In this document: piece after piece, positions 1-8,453 of the stretch
Numbering within the stretch: the stretch's first letter is position 1
Layout of the letters: each line of letters begins with the position of its first letter
NCBI GenBank assembly: GCA_023369685.1
Contig: SACZ01000002.1
Location: 186,001 to 250,000, forward strand
DNA length: 64,000 nt
Direction: 5' to 3'
Origin: Prolixibacteraceae bacterium JC049
GTDB lineage: Bacteria > Bacteroidota > Bacteroidia > Bacteroidales > Prolixibacteraceae
The notes under the pieces: generated by a model
What the model was told of the DNA's origin: nothing
The model's database searches: none
Seen by the model: only the letters and a program-made list of their open reading frames with translations
Position numbers and translations under genes: made by a program

Positions 1-1053
1 GTTGTAATATCCTTTTAATGCATATTTGTTAGGTGTCCATTCGGCTCCAATTGCTATTTGGTTCAAATCGGTCAATTCATTATCGTAATCGCGTTGCGGT
101 CCAAAATCGATTTTGGCATTGCTCCAGTTTTGACGATAATAATCCAGGTTCACTATTAATTTCTTCTTGTAGTTGTAGCTAAAACCAATTCCAAATGCCG
201 ATGGCATAGTAATATCATAGTCTGCCTTAGTTCTAGCGGCAATTGTATCTCTTAATGTTTGAGTTTGATTATTATTTATAACAATAGAGGTTGTTCTGTA
301 AATCGCATTCTTAACTTCAGTGTTGAAATCGCTTTCCGACTCATAGGTAGCACCAATAGTTAATTCATGGTTCTTATTGAACTTGTGTGTATACTGCACT
401 CCAAAATCGAAGCGAATTTTTCGCACTCGCAAAGAATCGTATTTCTGATAAGAATAGGCCCCTACAGATGGGAAACCAAGCGTAGTATTCTTAGTTAAAC
501 TACCAAAGATGTATGACATATTTGCTCCTACCGATAAGTTTGGAGTAATATCAAATGCTTGTCCTAAGAATACTTTAGATAGCGATCCTTCACCAAAATA
601 GTTAGCAGCAGCAGTTCCTTCTGAAACTTTCTCTGTTTGAATAATATCATAACCAGCATCTGAATAAGGACGTAATCCAAATGTCACAGCCGACCAACTT
701 GTAATTGGAAAGTTGAACGCAAAATACTGGAAGTTTGTATTGTTGTTGTTTTGACTAAAGTTAGCGTCTTTAAAACTCGATTGCTTCGAAGTAAGTCCTG
801 CTTCAAATATAAACGACATAGTATCGATAGCAGTGTATGACGCTGGGTTAGTGAGATTCAGCTGATTTTTACTTCGGGAAGCAATTGCGGCTCCTCCCAT
901 CGCTGATGTTCGCCCGAACGAAGTTGGTTGTAACTCTCCAATTCCAAATCGAGAATAGGGCGATGTAGTATTGTTATTATTAACTTTCTGTGCAAAAATG
1001 TTGACTGTCAATAACAATAAGCCAACGAAGATCGTTATTTTCTTATTTAACAT
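1..1053 (-). CDS. Outer-membrane beta-barrel protein (3' end outside the window)
   Basis: An open frame starts at the ATG at 1051-1053 and runs off the left edge (351 codons seen). It begins with a signal peptide (MLNKKITIFVGLLLLL, then cleavage near IFAQ). Next comes SPYSRFGIGELQ and GRTSAMGGAAIA, a pattern of Bacteroidota FadL/OmpP1-like barrels in which a conserved AMGG stretch follows the start of the mature protein. The rest alternates polar and aromatic residues like beta-strands. The start codon overlaps the last 11 bases of coaX, so it is translated as part of the nadB-nadC-coaX cluster. Substrate unknown; the barrel call is from composition and motif only. Confidence 0.75.
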   Translation of the reverse strand, partial: MLNKKITIFVGLLLLTVNIFAQKVNNNNTTSPYSRFGIGELQPTSFGRTSAMGGAAIASRSKNQLNLTNPASYTAIDTMSFIFEAGLTSKQSSFKDANFSQNNNNTNFQYFAFNFPITSWSAVTFGLRPYSDAGYDIIQTEKVSEGTAAANYFGEGSLSKVFLGQAFDITPNLSVGANMSYIFGSLTKNTTLGFPSVGAYSYQKYDSLRVRKIRFDFGVQYTHKFNKNHELTIGATYESESDFNTEVKNAIYRTTSIVINNNQTQTLRDTIAARTKADYDITMPSAFGIGFSYNYKKKLIVNLDYYRQNWSNAKIDFGPQRDYDNELTDLNQIAIGAEWTPNKYALKGYYN

Positions 1054-1771
1054 TGAATTCCAATATTCTATTTAAACCGTACATTATCAGATTGAAGTCT
1101 ACAAAGATGGAATTTTTTAACTTCTTATCAAAAAAATTCGCATCGCCGCCAGTTAAAAATACTTTCAGCTTGGGATAGCTCATTTTTAGCTGGTTAATGT
1201 AACCTTCAATTTCGTATACCATTCCTATTACAACTCCTTGAATAATTGCTTCTGCTGTATTTTGCCCCATATGGGCGTTAATTTCGTCAGCTTTCAACAA
1301 CGGCAACTTACCAGTGAAATGATGTAACGCTTTAAAGCGCGTATTCAATCCAGGTGATATATTTCCGCCCAGATACTGATTCTTATCGTTAACCAATTCA
1401 TAGGTTATTGCAGTACCAGCATCAACAATTAAAATGGGAGTATCGGGATGTAGTGAGTTAGCTCCAATGGCTGCAGCCAAACGATCAGCGCCTAATGTCT
1501 CAGGTGTTTTATATAGGTTCTGAATCGGAACAGGAGTGCTGTGCGTTAATTCTATCACATTATCGAACAGTGCATTTGCCTCAACCAATAGCTGTTGGGG
1601 CAAAATACGAACAGAGCTAATAATAACATTCTCTAGTTCTGGATGATTTTGTTTCCACTTCTTCAAATCTTCAACTGTTATGTCGGATTGTGAAAATGAA
1701 GCGTTCATCTTTCCATTACTAAAGAAGGCTACTTTACCTCTGGTGTTTCCTATGTCGATAATGAGATTCAT
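1043..1771 (-). CDS. coaX: Type III pantothenate kinase
   Basis: Phosphorylates pantothenate in the first step of coenzyme A synthesis, in the cytoplasm. The 242-residue length fits the family. Visible motifs are the N-terminal phosphate loop DIGNT (residues 6-10), GADR (94-97), DAGTA (117-121) and GGNISPG (135-141), all characteristic of the ASKHA-fold CoaX. It starts 3 bases after the nadC stop and its end overlaps the next gene, so the cofactor genes are likely one transcript. No sign of damage. Confidence 0.96.
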   Translation of the reverse strand: MNLIIDIGNTRGKVAFFSNGKMNASFSQSDITVEDLKKWKQNHPELENVIISSVRILPQQLLVEANALFDNVIELTHSTPVPIQNLYKTPETLGADRLAAAIGANSLHPDTPILIVDAGTAITYELVNDKNQYLGGNISPGLNTRFKALHHFTGKLPLLKADEINAHMGQNTAEAIIQGVVIGMVYEIEGYINQLKMSYPKLKVFLTGGDANFFDKKLKNSIFVDFNLIMYGLNRILEFNVK

Positions 1772-1774
1772 TAA

Positions 1775-2617
1775 TTACATTTCGATGTTTTGACTAATAT
1801 CTAGTGCCATTACCGAATGAGTAAGTGCTCCGATCGAGATAAAATCGACACCCGTTTCGGCTACCTCCTTTACTCTTGCCAGGTTCATATTACCTGAAGC
1901 TTCTACTTTAGCAGCTCCATTGATAATTTGTACCGCCTCAGTCATTGTGGTATTATCCATGTTATCAAGCATAATCACATCGGCTTTGGCAGCCAATGCT
2001 TCTTTCACTTCGTCCAAATTTGTGGTCTCCACTTCGATTTTTATTCCATCGGCAATTTTTGGACGAATTTCGTTCACGGCATTGGTAATCGATCCTGCCA
2101 CTTTAATGTGGTTATCTTTAATCATTACCATATCGTATAAACCAATTCTGTGATTCATTCCTCCACCAGCAGCTACTGAATACTTATCCAAAGAACGGTA
2201 ACCAGGAAGAGTTTTTCGAGTATCCAGTATTTCAGTTTTGTAATTCTTAATCGCATCAACATACTGAACTGTTGCTGAAGCAACTCCCGACATGCGTTGC
2301 AAGAAATTTAAAGCTACACGTTCACCAGACAATAACGCTCTGAACGATCCTTCAATCTCGGCAATCAACATTCCTCTCTTCACTCTATCTCCATCGTTCA
2401 GGTGACGAGTAAATGTCACATTTGCATCTAATTTCTTAAACACCCATTCTGCAACATCTAAACCGGCAACAACTCCCTCGGCCTTTGCCGTCATAGTAGC
2501 TTTAGTTTGCGAATCAGCTGGAATTAGGTTGTCCGTTGTAACATCTCCAATACTGATATCTTCTTCCAAAGCTTTATCAATAAGTGGCTCAATGTCTTTG
2601 AACTCTAATTTATTCAT
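1775..2617 (-). CDS. nadC: Nicotinate-nucleotide pyrophosphorylase (carboxylating)
   Basis: Converts quinolinate and PRPP to nicotinate mononucleotide, CO2 and pyrophosphate in de novo NAD synthesis. The 280 residues include the active-site segments TRKTLPG and GGGMNHR, IKDNH, and the C-terminal barrel motifs IEVETT, IMLDNM and EASGNM. I chose the ATG at 2617 rather than the TTG at 2626: it gives the usual N-terminus and an 8-base overlap with the end of nadB, typical of translational coupling. nadA is not in this window. Confidence 0.96.
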   Translation of the reverse strand: MNKLEFKDIEPLIDKALEEDISIGDVTTDNLIPADSQTKATMTAKAEGVVAGLDVAEWVFKKLDANVTFTRHLNDGDRVKRGMLIAEIEGSFRALLSGERVALNFLQRMSGVASATVQYVDAIKNYKTEILDTRKTLPGYRSLDKYSVAAGGGMNHRIGLYDMVMIKDNHIKVAGSITNAVNEIRPKIADGIKIEVETTNLDEVKEALAAKADVIMLDNMDNTTMTEAVQIINGAAKVEASGNMNLARVKEVAETGVDFISIGALTHSVMALDISQNIEM

Positions 2618-4187
2618 ATATAACAACTGGTTGATAATTGATCATTTCACTTTTTTGCTGTATCGAATGAAACTGTTGATGCTCACTTTCATCCCGATAA
2701 TCTTCTCTAATATGTCCACCACGGCTTTCTGTTCGCTTCAGGGCTCCTTCTGCAATTAGTAAACCGATGATTGACATCTTATATATTTTACTGCAATTGT
2801 AATCTTGCAACTTATTTTTAAATCGACCAGCAATTACAGTTAATTCGTTTATTGCTGCTTGCAGGTGTTGTTCATTTCGAACAATTCCTACATATTGACT
2901 CATTAGCTGAGCAATTTTGTTCTTATAAAAAACCACTTCCTGCTCATTCTCCGAATCGAATCGCATGTTGGCATCACACGGCTCAAATACTGAATATTGC
3001 TGCATTGACTGAGCATGCTCTGCAGCTCTTCGCCCAAAAACCAGACATTCCAATAATGAATTCGATGCCAACCTGTTTGCTCCCATCACTCCGGTTGAAG
3101 CAACCTCACCACAAGCGTAAAGTCCGTCAATATTGGTGCAGCCATTCAAATCGGTCTTAATTCCACCCACCATATAATGTGCAGCAGGTGCAATCGGAAT
3201 CTCATCAGTTGTCAAATCGAAATTCAATGATTTCAATTCTTTTTGAATTGTTCTGAACCGATTATTTATCTTCTCGGCATCGAGATGTTTCACCGATATA
3301 TAAACCTGCCCTTTCGAGCTATTCATAATTTCGCGGTGAATTGCAAAAGCCACCACATCGCGCGGAGCTAATTCGGCCATTGGATGAATACCTGCCATGA
3401 ATCGCTCGCCATCTTCGTTTAACAGCCATGCCCCTTCGCCACGAACTGCTTCGCTAATAAGAAATGCATCTCTATCCGGCAAACTCAATGCTGTAGGATG
3501 AAATTGCACAAACTCCATATCGCGCAATTCAGCTCCAGCCTCCCATGCCAAATAAATTCCATCGCCTGTTGCTGTGTGCGGATTGGTCGTTCGGCAATAA
3601 ATGCGCGAATGCCCACCAGTTGCCATTATCACAGCTTTGGTTCCAAAGAAACAAACTTCATTGGATGCATAATTCAAAGCATGCAAACCTCCACATCTGC
3701 CTTGCTCAACAATAAGTTTTAGAACTGTCGTGTTTTCGAAAAAAGTAATTTGCTCATTCTTCAAACACAATTCGAGCATAAAATTGGTTACTCGCTGACC
3801 AGTTGCATCGCCACCAGCATGGAAAATACGACGTTTCTGGTGTCCCCCTTCTAAACCAAGAATGATCTCCCCGTTTTCACGGTCGAATTCCATTCCCCAG
3901 TCGATGATCTCTTTAATTCGATCAACTCCTTCATTTACCAATACATTTACTGCGTCGTGATTACACAATCCTCTCCCCGCAGTTAACGTATCGTTGAAAT
4001 GATCTTCTGGTCGATCGTCTTCGGCAATTGCTGCTGCAATACCGCCCTGGGCATGCCAGGAGTTACTTATGTTTGCTGCTGACTTTGTAATAATGGCCAC
4101 TTTCCCATGTTTCGATGCATGATGTGCTGCAACCAAACCGGCTAATCCGCTACCAATAATCACAAAATCATACGCGTAATTTTTCAT
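2610..4187 (-). CDS. nadB: L-aspartate oxidase
   Basis: FAD enzyme that oxidises L-aspartate to iminoaspartate, the first step of de novo NAD synthesis. It has the N-terminal dinucleotide-binding signature GSGLAG (residues 12-17), the HAQGGIAAA segment, GGDATGQRV and an RLASNSLLE motif, all diagnostic of the NadB/succinate dehydrogenase flavoprotein family. Length is 525 residues with the ATG at 4187; a longer frame to 4214 lacks an ATG and adds an unconserved nonapeptide. First gene of the nadB-nadC-coaX cluster. Confidence 0.96.
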   Translation of the reverse strand: MKNYAYDFVIIGSGLAGLVAAHHASKHGKVAIITKSAANISNSWHAQGGIAAAIAEDDRPEDHFNDTLTAGRGLCNHDAVNVLVNEGVDRIKEIIDWGMEFDRENGEIILGLEGGHQKRRIFHAGGDATGQRVTNFMLELCLKNEQITFFENTTVLKLIVEQGRCGGLHALNYASNEVCFFGTKAVIMATGGHSRIYCRTTNPHTATGDGIYLAWEAGAELRDMEFVQFHPTALSLPDRDAFLISEAVRGEGAWLLNEDGERFMAGIHPMAELAPRDVVAFAIHREIMNSSKGQVYISVKHLDAEKINNRFRTIQKELKSLNFDLTTDEIPIAPAAHYMVGGIKTDLNGCTNIDGLYACGEVASTGVMGANRLASNSLLECLVFGRRAAEHAQSMQQYSVFEPCDANMRFDSENEQEVVFYKNKIAQLMSQYVGIVRNEQHLQAAINELTVIAGRFKNKLQDYNCSKIYKMSIIGLLIAEGALKRTESRGGHIREDYRDESEHQQFHSIQQKSEMINYQPVVIYE

Positions 4188-4221
4188 TATACGTTTATGA
4201 GTGAGTGAACACAAAGAGCGT

Positions 4222-4229
4222 CAAAAATA
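4222..4229 (-). promoter_or_regulatory. Candidate -7 box for nadB cluster
   Basis: TATTTTTG on the minus strand matches the Bacteroidota -7 consensus TAnnTTTG, 35 bases upstream of the nadB ATG. No clear -33 element was seen. Confidence 0.4.
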
Positions 4230-4359
4230 TAAATTAAAACCGAATGGAACTATGCCATAAAACGCAACCTGTGAACTCCAGTGTTAAAAGTATGGATTTA
4301 AAGTGCTAAAAAGATTTAAAAAAATATGTGGTTTGTTAAAAATGTAGAATGTTCAATTT

Positions 4360-5040
4360 CTAGTCGATAAGCATAAAACCACTACCATGAATATTCCGAA
4401 TCTCGATATTTTCATCTTCTCGGAGGTATTTCCTAAGCTTGGTAACAAAAACATCCATGCTTCGGGTAGTGAAGTAATCATCGTCGCCCCAAATCTGCTT
4501 TAATGCTTTTTCGCGTGGTAGCAAATCATTCTTATGTATACACAAAAGCTTCAATAACTCAGTCTCTTTAGGTGATAACTTCTGCTTATTTCCATCTAAA
4601 ATAATGGTTCGGTGTTGGTAATTGAACTCATATTTACCAATGGCATAAATCTCTGCTTCTGGAACTGCAGTTAAAGCTCTACGCTGAACAATGGCATTTA
4701 ACTTTGCAATAAGCACGTCGGTATCGAAAGGCTTAGTAATATAGTCATCGGCACCAATTCCATAACCGGTGAGTATATCTTCTTTCAGTGTTTTAGCCGT
4801 TAAAAACAGAATTGGAATCTGAGTATTAATATCTCTAATTTCGCGTCCAATGGTAAAACCATCTACATTGGGCAACATCACATCCAGTATACAAATATCG
4901 AATGCCCCTCCTTTAAATGTACTCAAAGCATGTTGTCCGTCGTTTACCCAAGTTACATCGAAATCGTTAATCTCAAGATAAGACTTCAACACAGCTCCAA
5001 AACTTAAATCGTCTTCAACTAGAAATATTTTCACACTCAT
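4360..5040 (-). CDS. rprY: OmpR-family response regulator, RprY-like
   Basis: DNA-binding response regulator of a two-component system. The receiver domain (residues 1-120) has the acidic pair E9/D10-D11, the phosphoacceptor D53 in ILDVMLP and the conserved K in YITKPFD. A winged-helix OmpR/PhoB domain follows (about 130-226; LSPKETELLKLL and RSMDVFVTKLRKYL). It lies 12 bases downstream of its sensor kinase. The pairing and sequence resemble Bacteroides RprXY; the symbol is a family-level assignment and the signal is unknown. Confidence 0.85.
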   Translation of the reverse strand: MSVKIFLVEDDLSFGAVLKSYLEINDFDVTWVNDGQHALSTFKGGAFDICILDVMLPNVDGFTIGREIRDINTQIPILFLTAKTLKEDILTGYGIGADDYITKPFDTDVLIAKLNAIVQRRALTAVPEAEIYAIGKYEFNYQHRTIILDGNKQKLSPKETELLKLLCIHKNDLLPREKALKQIWGDDDYFTTRSMDVFVTKLRKYLREDENIEIRNIHGSGFMLID

Positions 5041-5052
5041 GAGTTCTGTTTT

Positions 5053-6618
5053 TTACAAAGTAAACGGAAAAAATAACTTAAACGAACTTCCCTTGTTCGG
5101 TTCACTACTGACAGAGATACTACCATTATTGGCTTCCACAATGGCTTTCACATAGCTAAGCCCTAAGCCAAAACCTTTCACGTTATGCACATTACCTGAA
5201 GCTTCCCGGTAAAAGCGATCAAAGATTTTATTCTGAACCGATCGGGTCATTCCTATTCCTTCATCAGTAACAGTTATCAACAAGCCTTTATCCTTATTTT
5301 CAGTCTTTAGTGACACTTTAGGCGCGCCCTGTGAATATTTAACAGCATTATCAATCAAGTTCGAAATCACATTTTCGAAGTGAGTAATATCGGTAGTAAT
5401 AACTGGTTGTAATGCATTCAGTTCAGTTACCAATACACCATTGGCCTGCTGAATCTGCAACTGAAAACCTTCCAACACTTTTGAGATATATTCATGTGCA
5501 TTAACCTCTTCTAACGCAAGTTGAAAATCTTTTTTATCCAAACGTGCAATTCTCAATATCTTCTCCACCTGTTGGTTCATGCGCTTATTCTCTTTGGCAA
5601 TCATCTGAGCAAAAAAGGTAATCTGCTTAGGCTCATTTATTACTTTCTCATTGGTAATTGAGTTGGCAGCAACATTAATAGTAGCAATGGGTGTTTTAAA
5701 CTCATGTGTCATGTTATTAACAAAGTCCGATTTCATTTGAGCCACCTTCTTCTGTTTCAAAATCATGAAAATACTAATTGTAAAAATCACTAAGATCACA
5801 CAGCTCAAACTCAAACTTGTCAACAATATCCAGTTTATCGACCCTAAAACAAAGCTACGCTGATTAGGAAACACAACAGCCAAGCGCGTTGATTTCGGAA
5901 TAAAATCATTAGGAAATAAGCGAGTCCAGAATTTAGCCTTTTCCAAATCAGTTTCTTTCACTCCCTCCGATAAGAAACTCACTTTAGCATTATCGACAAT
6001 TCCAAATGCAAAGGGAGTATTCACTCCTCTCCCTAGCAACTCGCGCGTAAGCACTTTCTCAATCAACTCTGGGTTCACATCACGTCCTTGCTCAAAATCG
6101 AAAAGCTCTTTCATCAACTGTTTCGATTTTACTTGCAACTCAACCACCTTGTTCCCCATAGCTCTATTGAGCTTACTCGATACAACGCGACCAGAATCAA
6201 CATGCACCACCATATCACCATCCTTGATATGAATCTCAGTGGATATTCGATTTTTGTTATTACTTCCGGCAATGACAATCTGCTGATTGAAAACCTGTTT
6301 TCCCAAAGAATCTATATCGATAGTGGCGTGTTGTTCAAAAAACTCATCAAACTCATTCAACTTAAACTTCTGAGCACGAGAGGAGAAGAAATTAGACAAC
6401 GTAGAATCCGGACGCATAAAAAATCGATCCATCATCTTCAAGTCTCTATTATTTTCTAATTGTTGCACCGTACTTACCAGTGCTTCATTCACCGTTCTGT
6501 GAAACAATTCGTTATTTAAACGTACTGCATTCGAAATCCATATCAATTGAATTGTAATTACTCCAACAATTGATAGACCCATCAGAACAATAAGAGTTGT
6601 AATTAGCTTCCTACTCAT
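5053..6618 (-). CDS. rprX: Sensor histidine kinase, RprX-like
   Basis: Membrane-bound sensor kinase, 521 residues. A first membrane segment (about 7-29) is followed by a periplasmic region of about 230 residues, a second segment (about 261-286) and the kinase core. H305 in MTHEFKTPIA is the phosphorylation site; the N box (NLIDNAVKYS), G1 (DEGIGM) and G2 (GFGLGLSYV) are intact. It starts the kinase-regulator operon with the downstream rprY-like gene. A perfect -7 box sits only 5 bases before the ATG, so the message may have almost no leader. Confidence 0.88.
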   Translation of the reverse strand: MSRKLITTLIVLMGLSIVGVITIQLIWISNAVRLNNELFHRTVNEALVSTVQQLENNRDLKMMDRFFMRPDSTLSNFFSSRAQKFKLNEFDEFFEQHATIDIDSLGKQVFNQQIVIAGSNNKNRISTEIHIKDGDMVVHVDSGRVVSSKLNRAMGNKVVELQVKSKQLMKELFDFEQGRDVNPELIEKVLTRELLGRGVNTPFAFGIVDNAKVSFLSEGVKETDLEKAKFWTRLFPNDFIPKSTRLAVVFPNQRSFVLGSINWILLTSLSLSCVILVIFTISIFMILKQKKVAQMKSDFVNNMTHEFKTPIATINVAANSITNEKVINEPKQITFFAQMIAKENKRMNQQVEKILRIARLDKKDFQLALEEVNAHEYISKVLEGFQLQIQQANGVLVTELNALQPVITTDITHFENVISNLIDNAVKYSQGAPKVSLKTENKDKGLLITVTDEGIGMTRSVQNKIFDRFYREASGNVHNVKGFGLGLSYVKAIVEANNGSISVSSEPNKGSSFKLFFPFTL

Positions 6619-6622
6619 AGTA

Positions 6623-6630
6623 CAAAAGTA
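6623..6630 (-). promoter_or_regulatory. -7 box directly in front of the sensor kinase
   Basis: TACTTTTG on the minus strand fits TAnnTTTG. The last base is 5 nt from the ATG at 6618, so transcription would begin at or beside the start codon. Confidence 0.45.
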
Positions 6631-6749
6631 AGCATTAAGCGTTTTACATAAATGAGTTTAACTTTTCATTAACCTCCGAGTAAGCTGGTTGTTAGTAAAA
6701 TATAGCTAAATATGTAGCTCATATATCTATATAATTCGAAATACAACAC

Positions 6750-6757
6750 TATATTTG
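6750..6757 (+). promoter_or_regulatory. -7 box of the MarR/efflux operon
   Basis: TATATTTG is an exact TAnnTTTG match 37 bases upstream of the MarR ATG. The TTG inside it is the apparent start of a longer frame, which is better read as promoter than as a start codon. Confidence 0.55.
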
Positions 6758-6793
6758 CAATTAGTAACGGGCGCAACTAATTTTAATTTCGAA

Positions 6794-7288
6794 ATGGTAC
6801 CTATAAATAAATTAAGTGGATTCTTTCTAATGCAAGCTTGCAGAACATTTCAGCAAAAGATAAATAAACTCTTTGTTGAAGACAATATACCATTGAATAT
6901 TGATCAATGGCCGGTATTACTTTGTCTGATTACCGATGGAGCCCAAACTCAGCAAGAATTGGCAATAGCAACTCAAAAAGATAAAGCAAATTTGGGGCGC
7001 AATATCGAAGCACTTGAAAGAAACGGACTGGTAGAACGAAAAGTGAGTAAAACCGATCGTCGAAAAAAAATTGTTTCAGCTTCTCCTAAAGCAATAGAAT
7101 TAGTTCCACGCATTAAGGCAGTACTGATTAATCAATCCGATTTTACCACAGCAGATATAGCTGAAGAGGAATTGGAAGTTTTTCGAAATGTAATTCGAAA
7201 GATGATGTACAACGCTCAAGGAGAACAATCGGAGGTTTTCTTGAAAAACTTCATGCAAAAAATTGAAAAAATTTCTAAAATCAAATAG
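6794..7288 (+). CDS. MarR-family transcriptional regulator
   Basis: A 164-residue winged-helix regulator. The DNA-recognition part reads TQQELAIATQKDKANLGRNI, followed by LERNGLVERK and the wing motif SKTDRRKK, which is the classic MarR DxR wing. It starts at the ATG at 6794, because the TTG at 6755 lies inside a promoter box. It is the first gene before an adaptor-pump-channel efflux set, with 10 bases to the adaptor gene, so it probably represses its own efflux operon in response to a small lipophilic ligand; the ligand cannot be read from sequence. Confidence 0.88.
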   Translation: MVPINKLSGFFLMQACRTFQQKINKLFVEDNIPLNIDQWPVLLCLITDGAQTQQELAIATQKDKANLGRNIEALERNGLVERKVSKTDRRKKIVSASPKAIELVPRIKAVLINQSDFTTADIAEEELEVFRNVIRKMMYNAQGEQSEVFLKNFMQKIEKISKIK

Positions 7289-7298
7289 CTATTAAAAG

Positions 7299-8429
7299 AT
7301 GAAAAGAAGAAAAGTAATAATCGTAATATCCCTGTTAGCAGTGATAATCGTGCTATCCTACTTAGGCATGATGGGATTAATGGGAATGAGACCTCAGCCA
7401 CCCAAAAGTGCTGCTGTCGATTTAAAACGACACGTAAAAGTTGAGAAGGTAAAATATTCAACTGTCGACTCAAAGGTAGATGCTTCTGGCCGTGTTGTTG
7501 CTGGAAACGAGGTAGCCCTAGTGGCCGAAGTTTCTGGCCGACTTCAAAAAGGAGACATCGTACTTCGCAAAGGAGTTTCTTTTCAAAAAGGAGACATGTT
7601 GGGAGTAGTCTACAAAGATGAATTTGAACTTGCATTGAAAGCTCGAAAAAGTCGCTTTTTAAAGATCGTATCCAATCTTCTGCCAGATCTAAAAATCGAC
7701 TATCCTAAATCGTACAACACATTCGTGCAGTTTTTCAACTCGATTGAAATGAATGCAACTTTGCCTCCAATGCCAGAGATAAAAGATAATCAGTTGAAAG
7801 TATTTTTGGCTTCTCGCGATTTCTTAAACGAATATTATAATGTATTAAAAGACGAAAAAACACTTAGTCGCTATACATTATACGCTCCTTTCAACGGAGT
7901 TTTCACTCAGGTAAATTCGGAAGTTGGCTCATATGTTAATCCTGGAGCTCAACTGGCTAAAATGATTCGTACCGATAGAATGGAAATTGAAATTCCGGTT
8001 ATCAGTACATTTTCACATTGGATTAAAAGAGGAGATAAAGTTCGACTATACTCTAAAGAACATCATCAGGAATATATGGCAACGGTTATCTACAAGTCTG
8101 TTTTTGTAGATAAAGGAACTCAATCCCAAAGCATCTTTGCCAAAATTACAGACAAAAATGCTGCGCCTCTTCTTGCAGGCGAATATCTTGATGCTCAATT
8201 CTTCGGAAAACAAATTGATGAGGTAATGGAAATTCCACGTAATGCTGTTTTCAATTTCAACGAAGTTTTTGTGGTAGAAAACGACCGTTTGAAAAAACAA
8301 GTAATTGAAATTGTAAAACAAAACGACAAAACTGTTTTAATCAGAGGACTAGCAGAAGACACCAATCTAGTTATTCAGGCTTTGATTAATGCTCGTGAGA
8401 ACATGCCTGTTAAAATGCTTTTCAAATAA
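7299..8429 (+). CDS. RND efflux periplasmic adaptor (membrane fusion protein)
   Basis: HlyD/AcrA-type adaptor of 376 residues that bridges the inner-membrane pump and outer-membrane channel. An N-terminal membrane anchor (about 5-24) is followed by a lipoyl-like half (SGRVVAGNEVALVAEVSGRL), a hairpin, the second lipoyl half (YAPFNGVFTQVNSEVGSYV), a beta-barrel and a C-terminal domain. No lipobox was seen. It lies in the order MarR, adaptor, pump, TolC with short gaps, so one operon is likely. Confidence 0.9.
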   Translation: MKRRKVIIVISLLAVIIVLSYLGMMGLMGMRPQPPKSAAVDLKRHVKVEKVKYSTVDSKVDASGRVVAGNEVALVAEVSGRLQKGDIVLRKGVSFQKGDMLGVVYKDEFELALKARKSRFLKIVSNLLPDLKIDYPKSYNTFVQFFNSIEMNATLPPMPEIKDNQLKVFLASRDFLNEYYNVLKDEKTLSRYTLYAPFNGVFTQVNSEVGSYVNPGAQLAKMIRTDRMEIEIPVISTFSHWIKRGDKVRLYSKEHHQEYMATVIYKSVFVDKGTQSQSIFAKITDKNAAPLLAGEYLDAQFFGKQIDEVMEIPRNAVFNFNEVFVVENDRLKKQVIEIVKQNDKTVLIRGLAEDTNLVIQALINARENMPVKMLFK

Positions 8430-8453
8430 TCCGAATATCGATATTGATAGGTT

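Noticed and set aside
1920-2153. Open frames antisense to nadC, nadB, ileS, the pump and the SusC/SusD genes
   Set aside because: They are shadows of well-conserved genes, without start signals, neighbours or recognisable domains.
6755-6793. TTG start for the MarR gene
   Set aside because: It lies within the TATATTTG promoter box; the ATG at 6794 is the family-like start.
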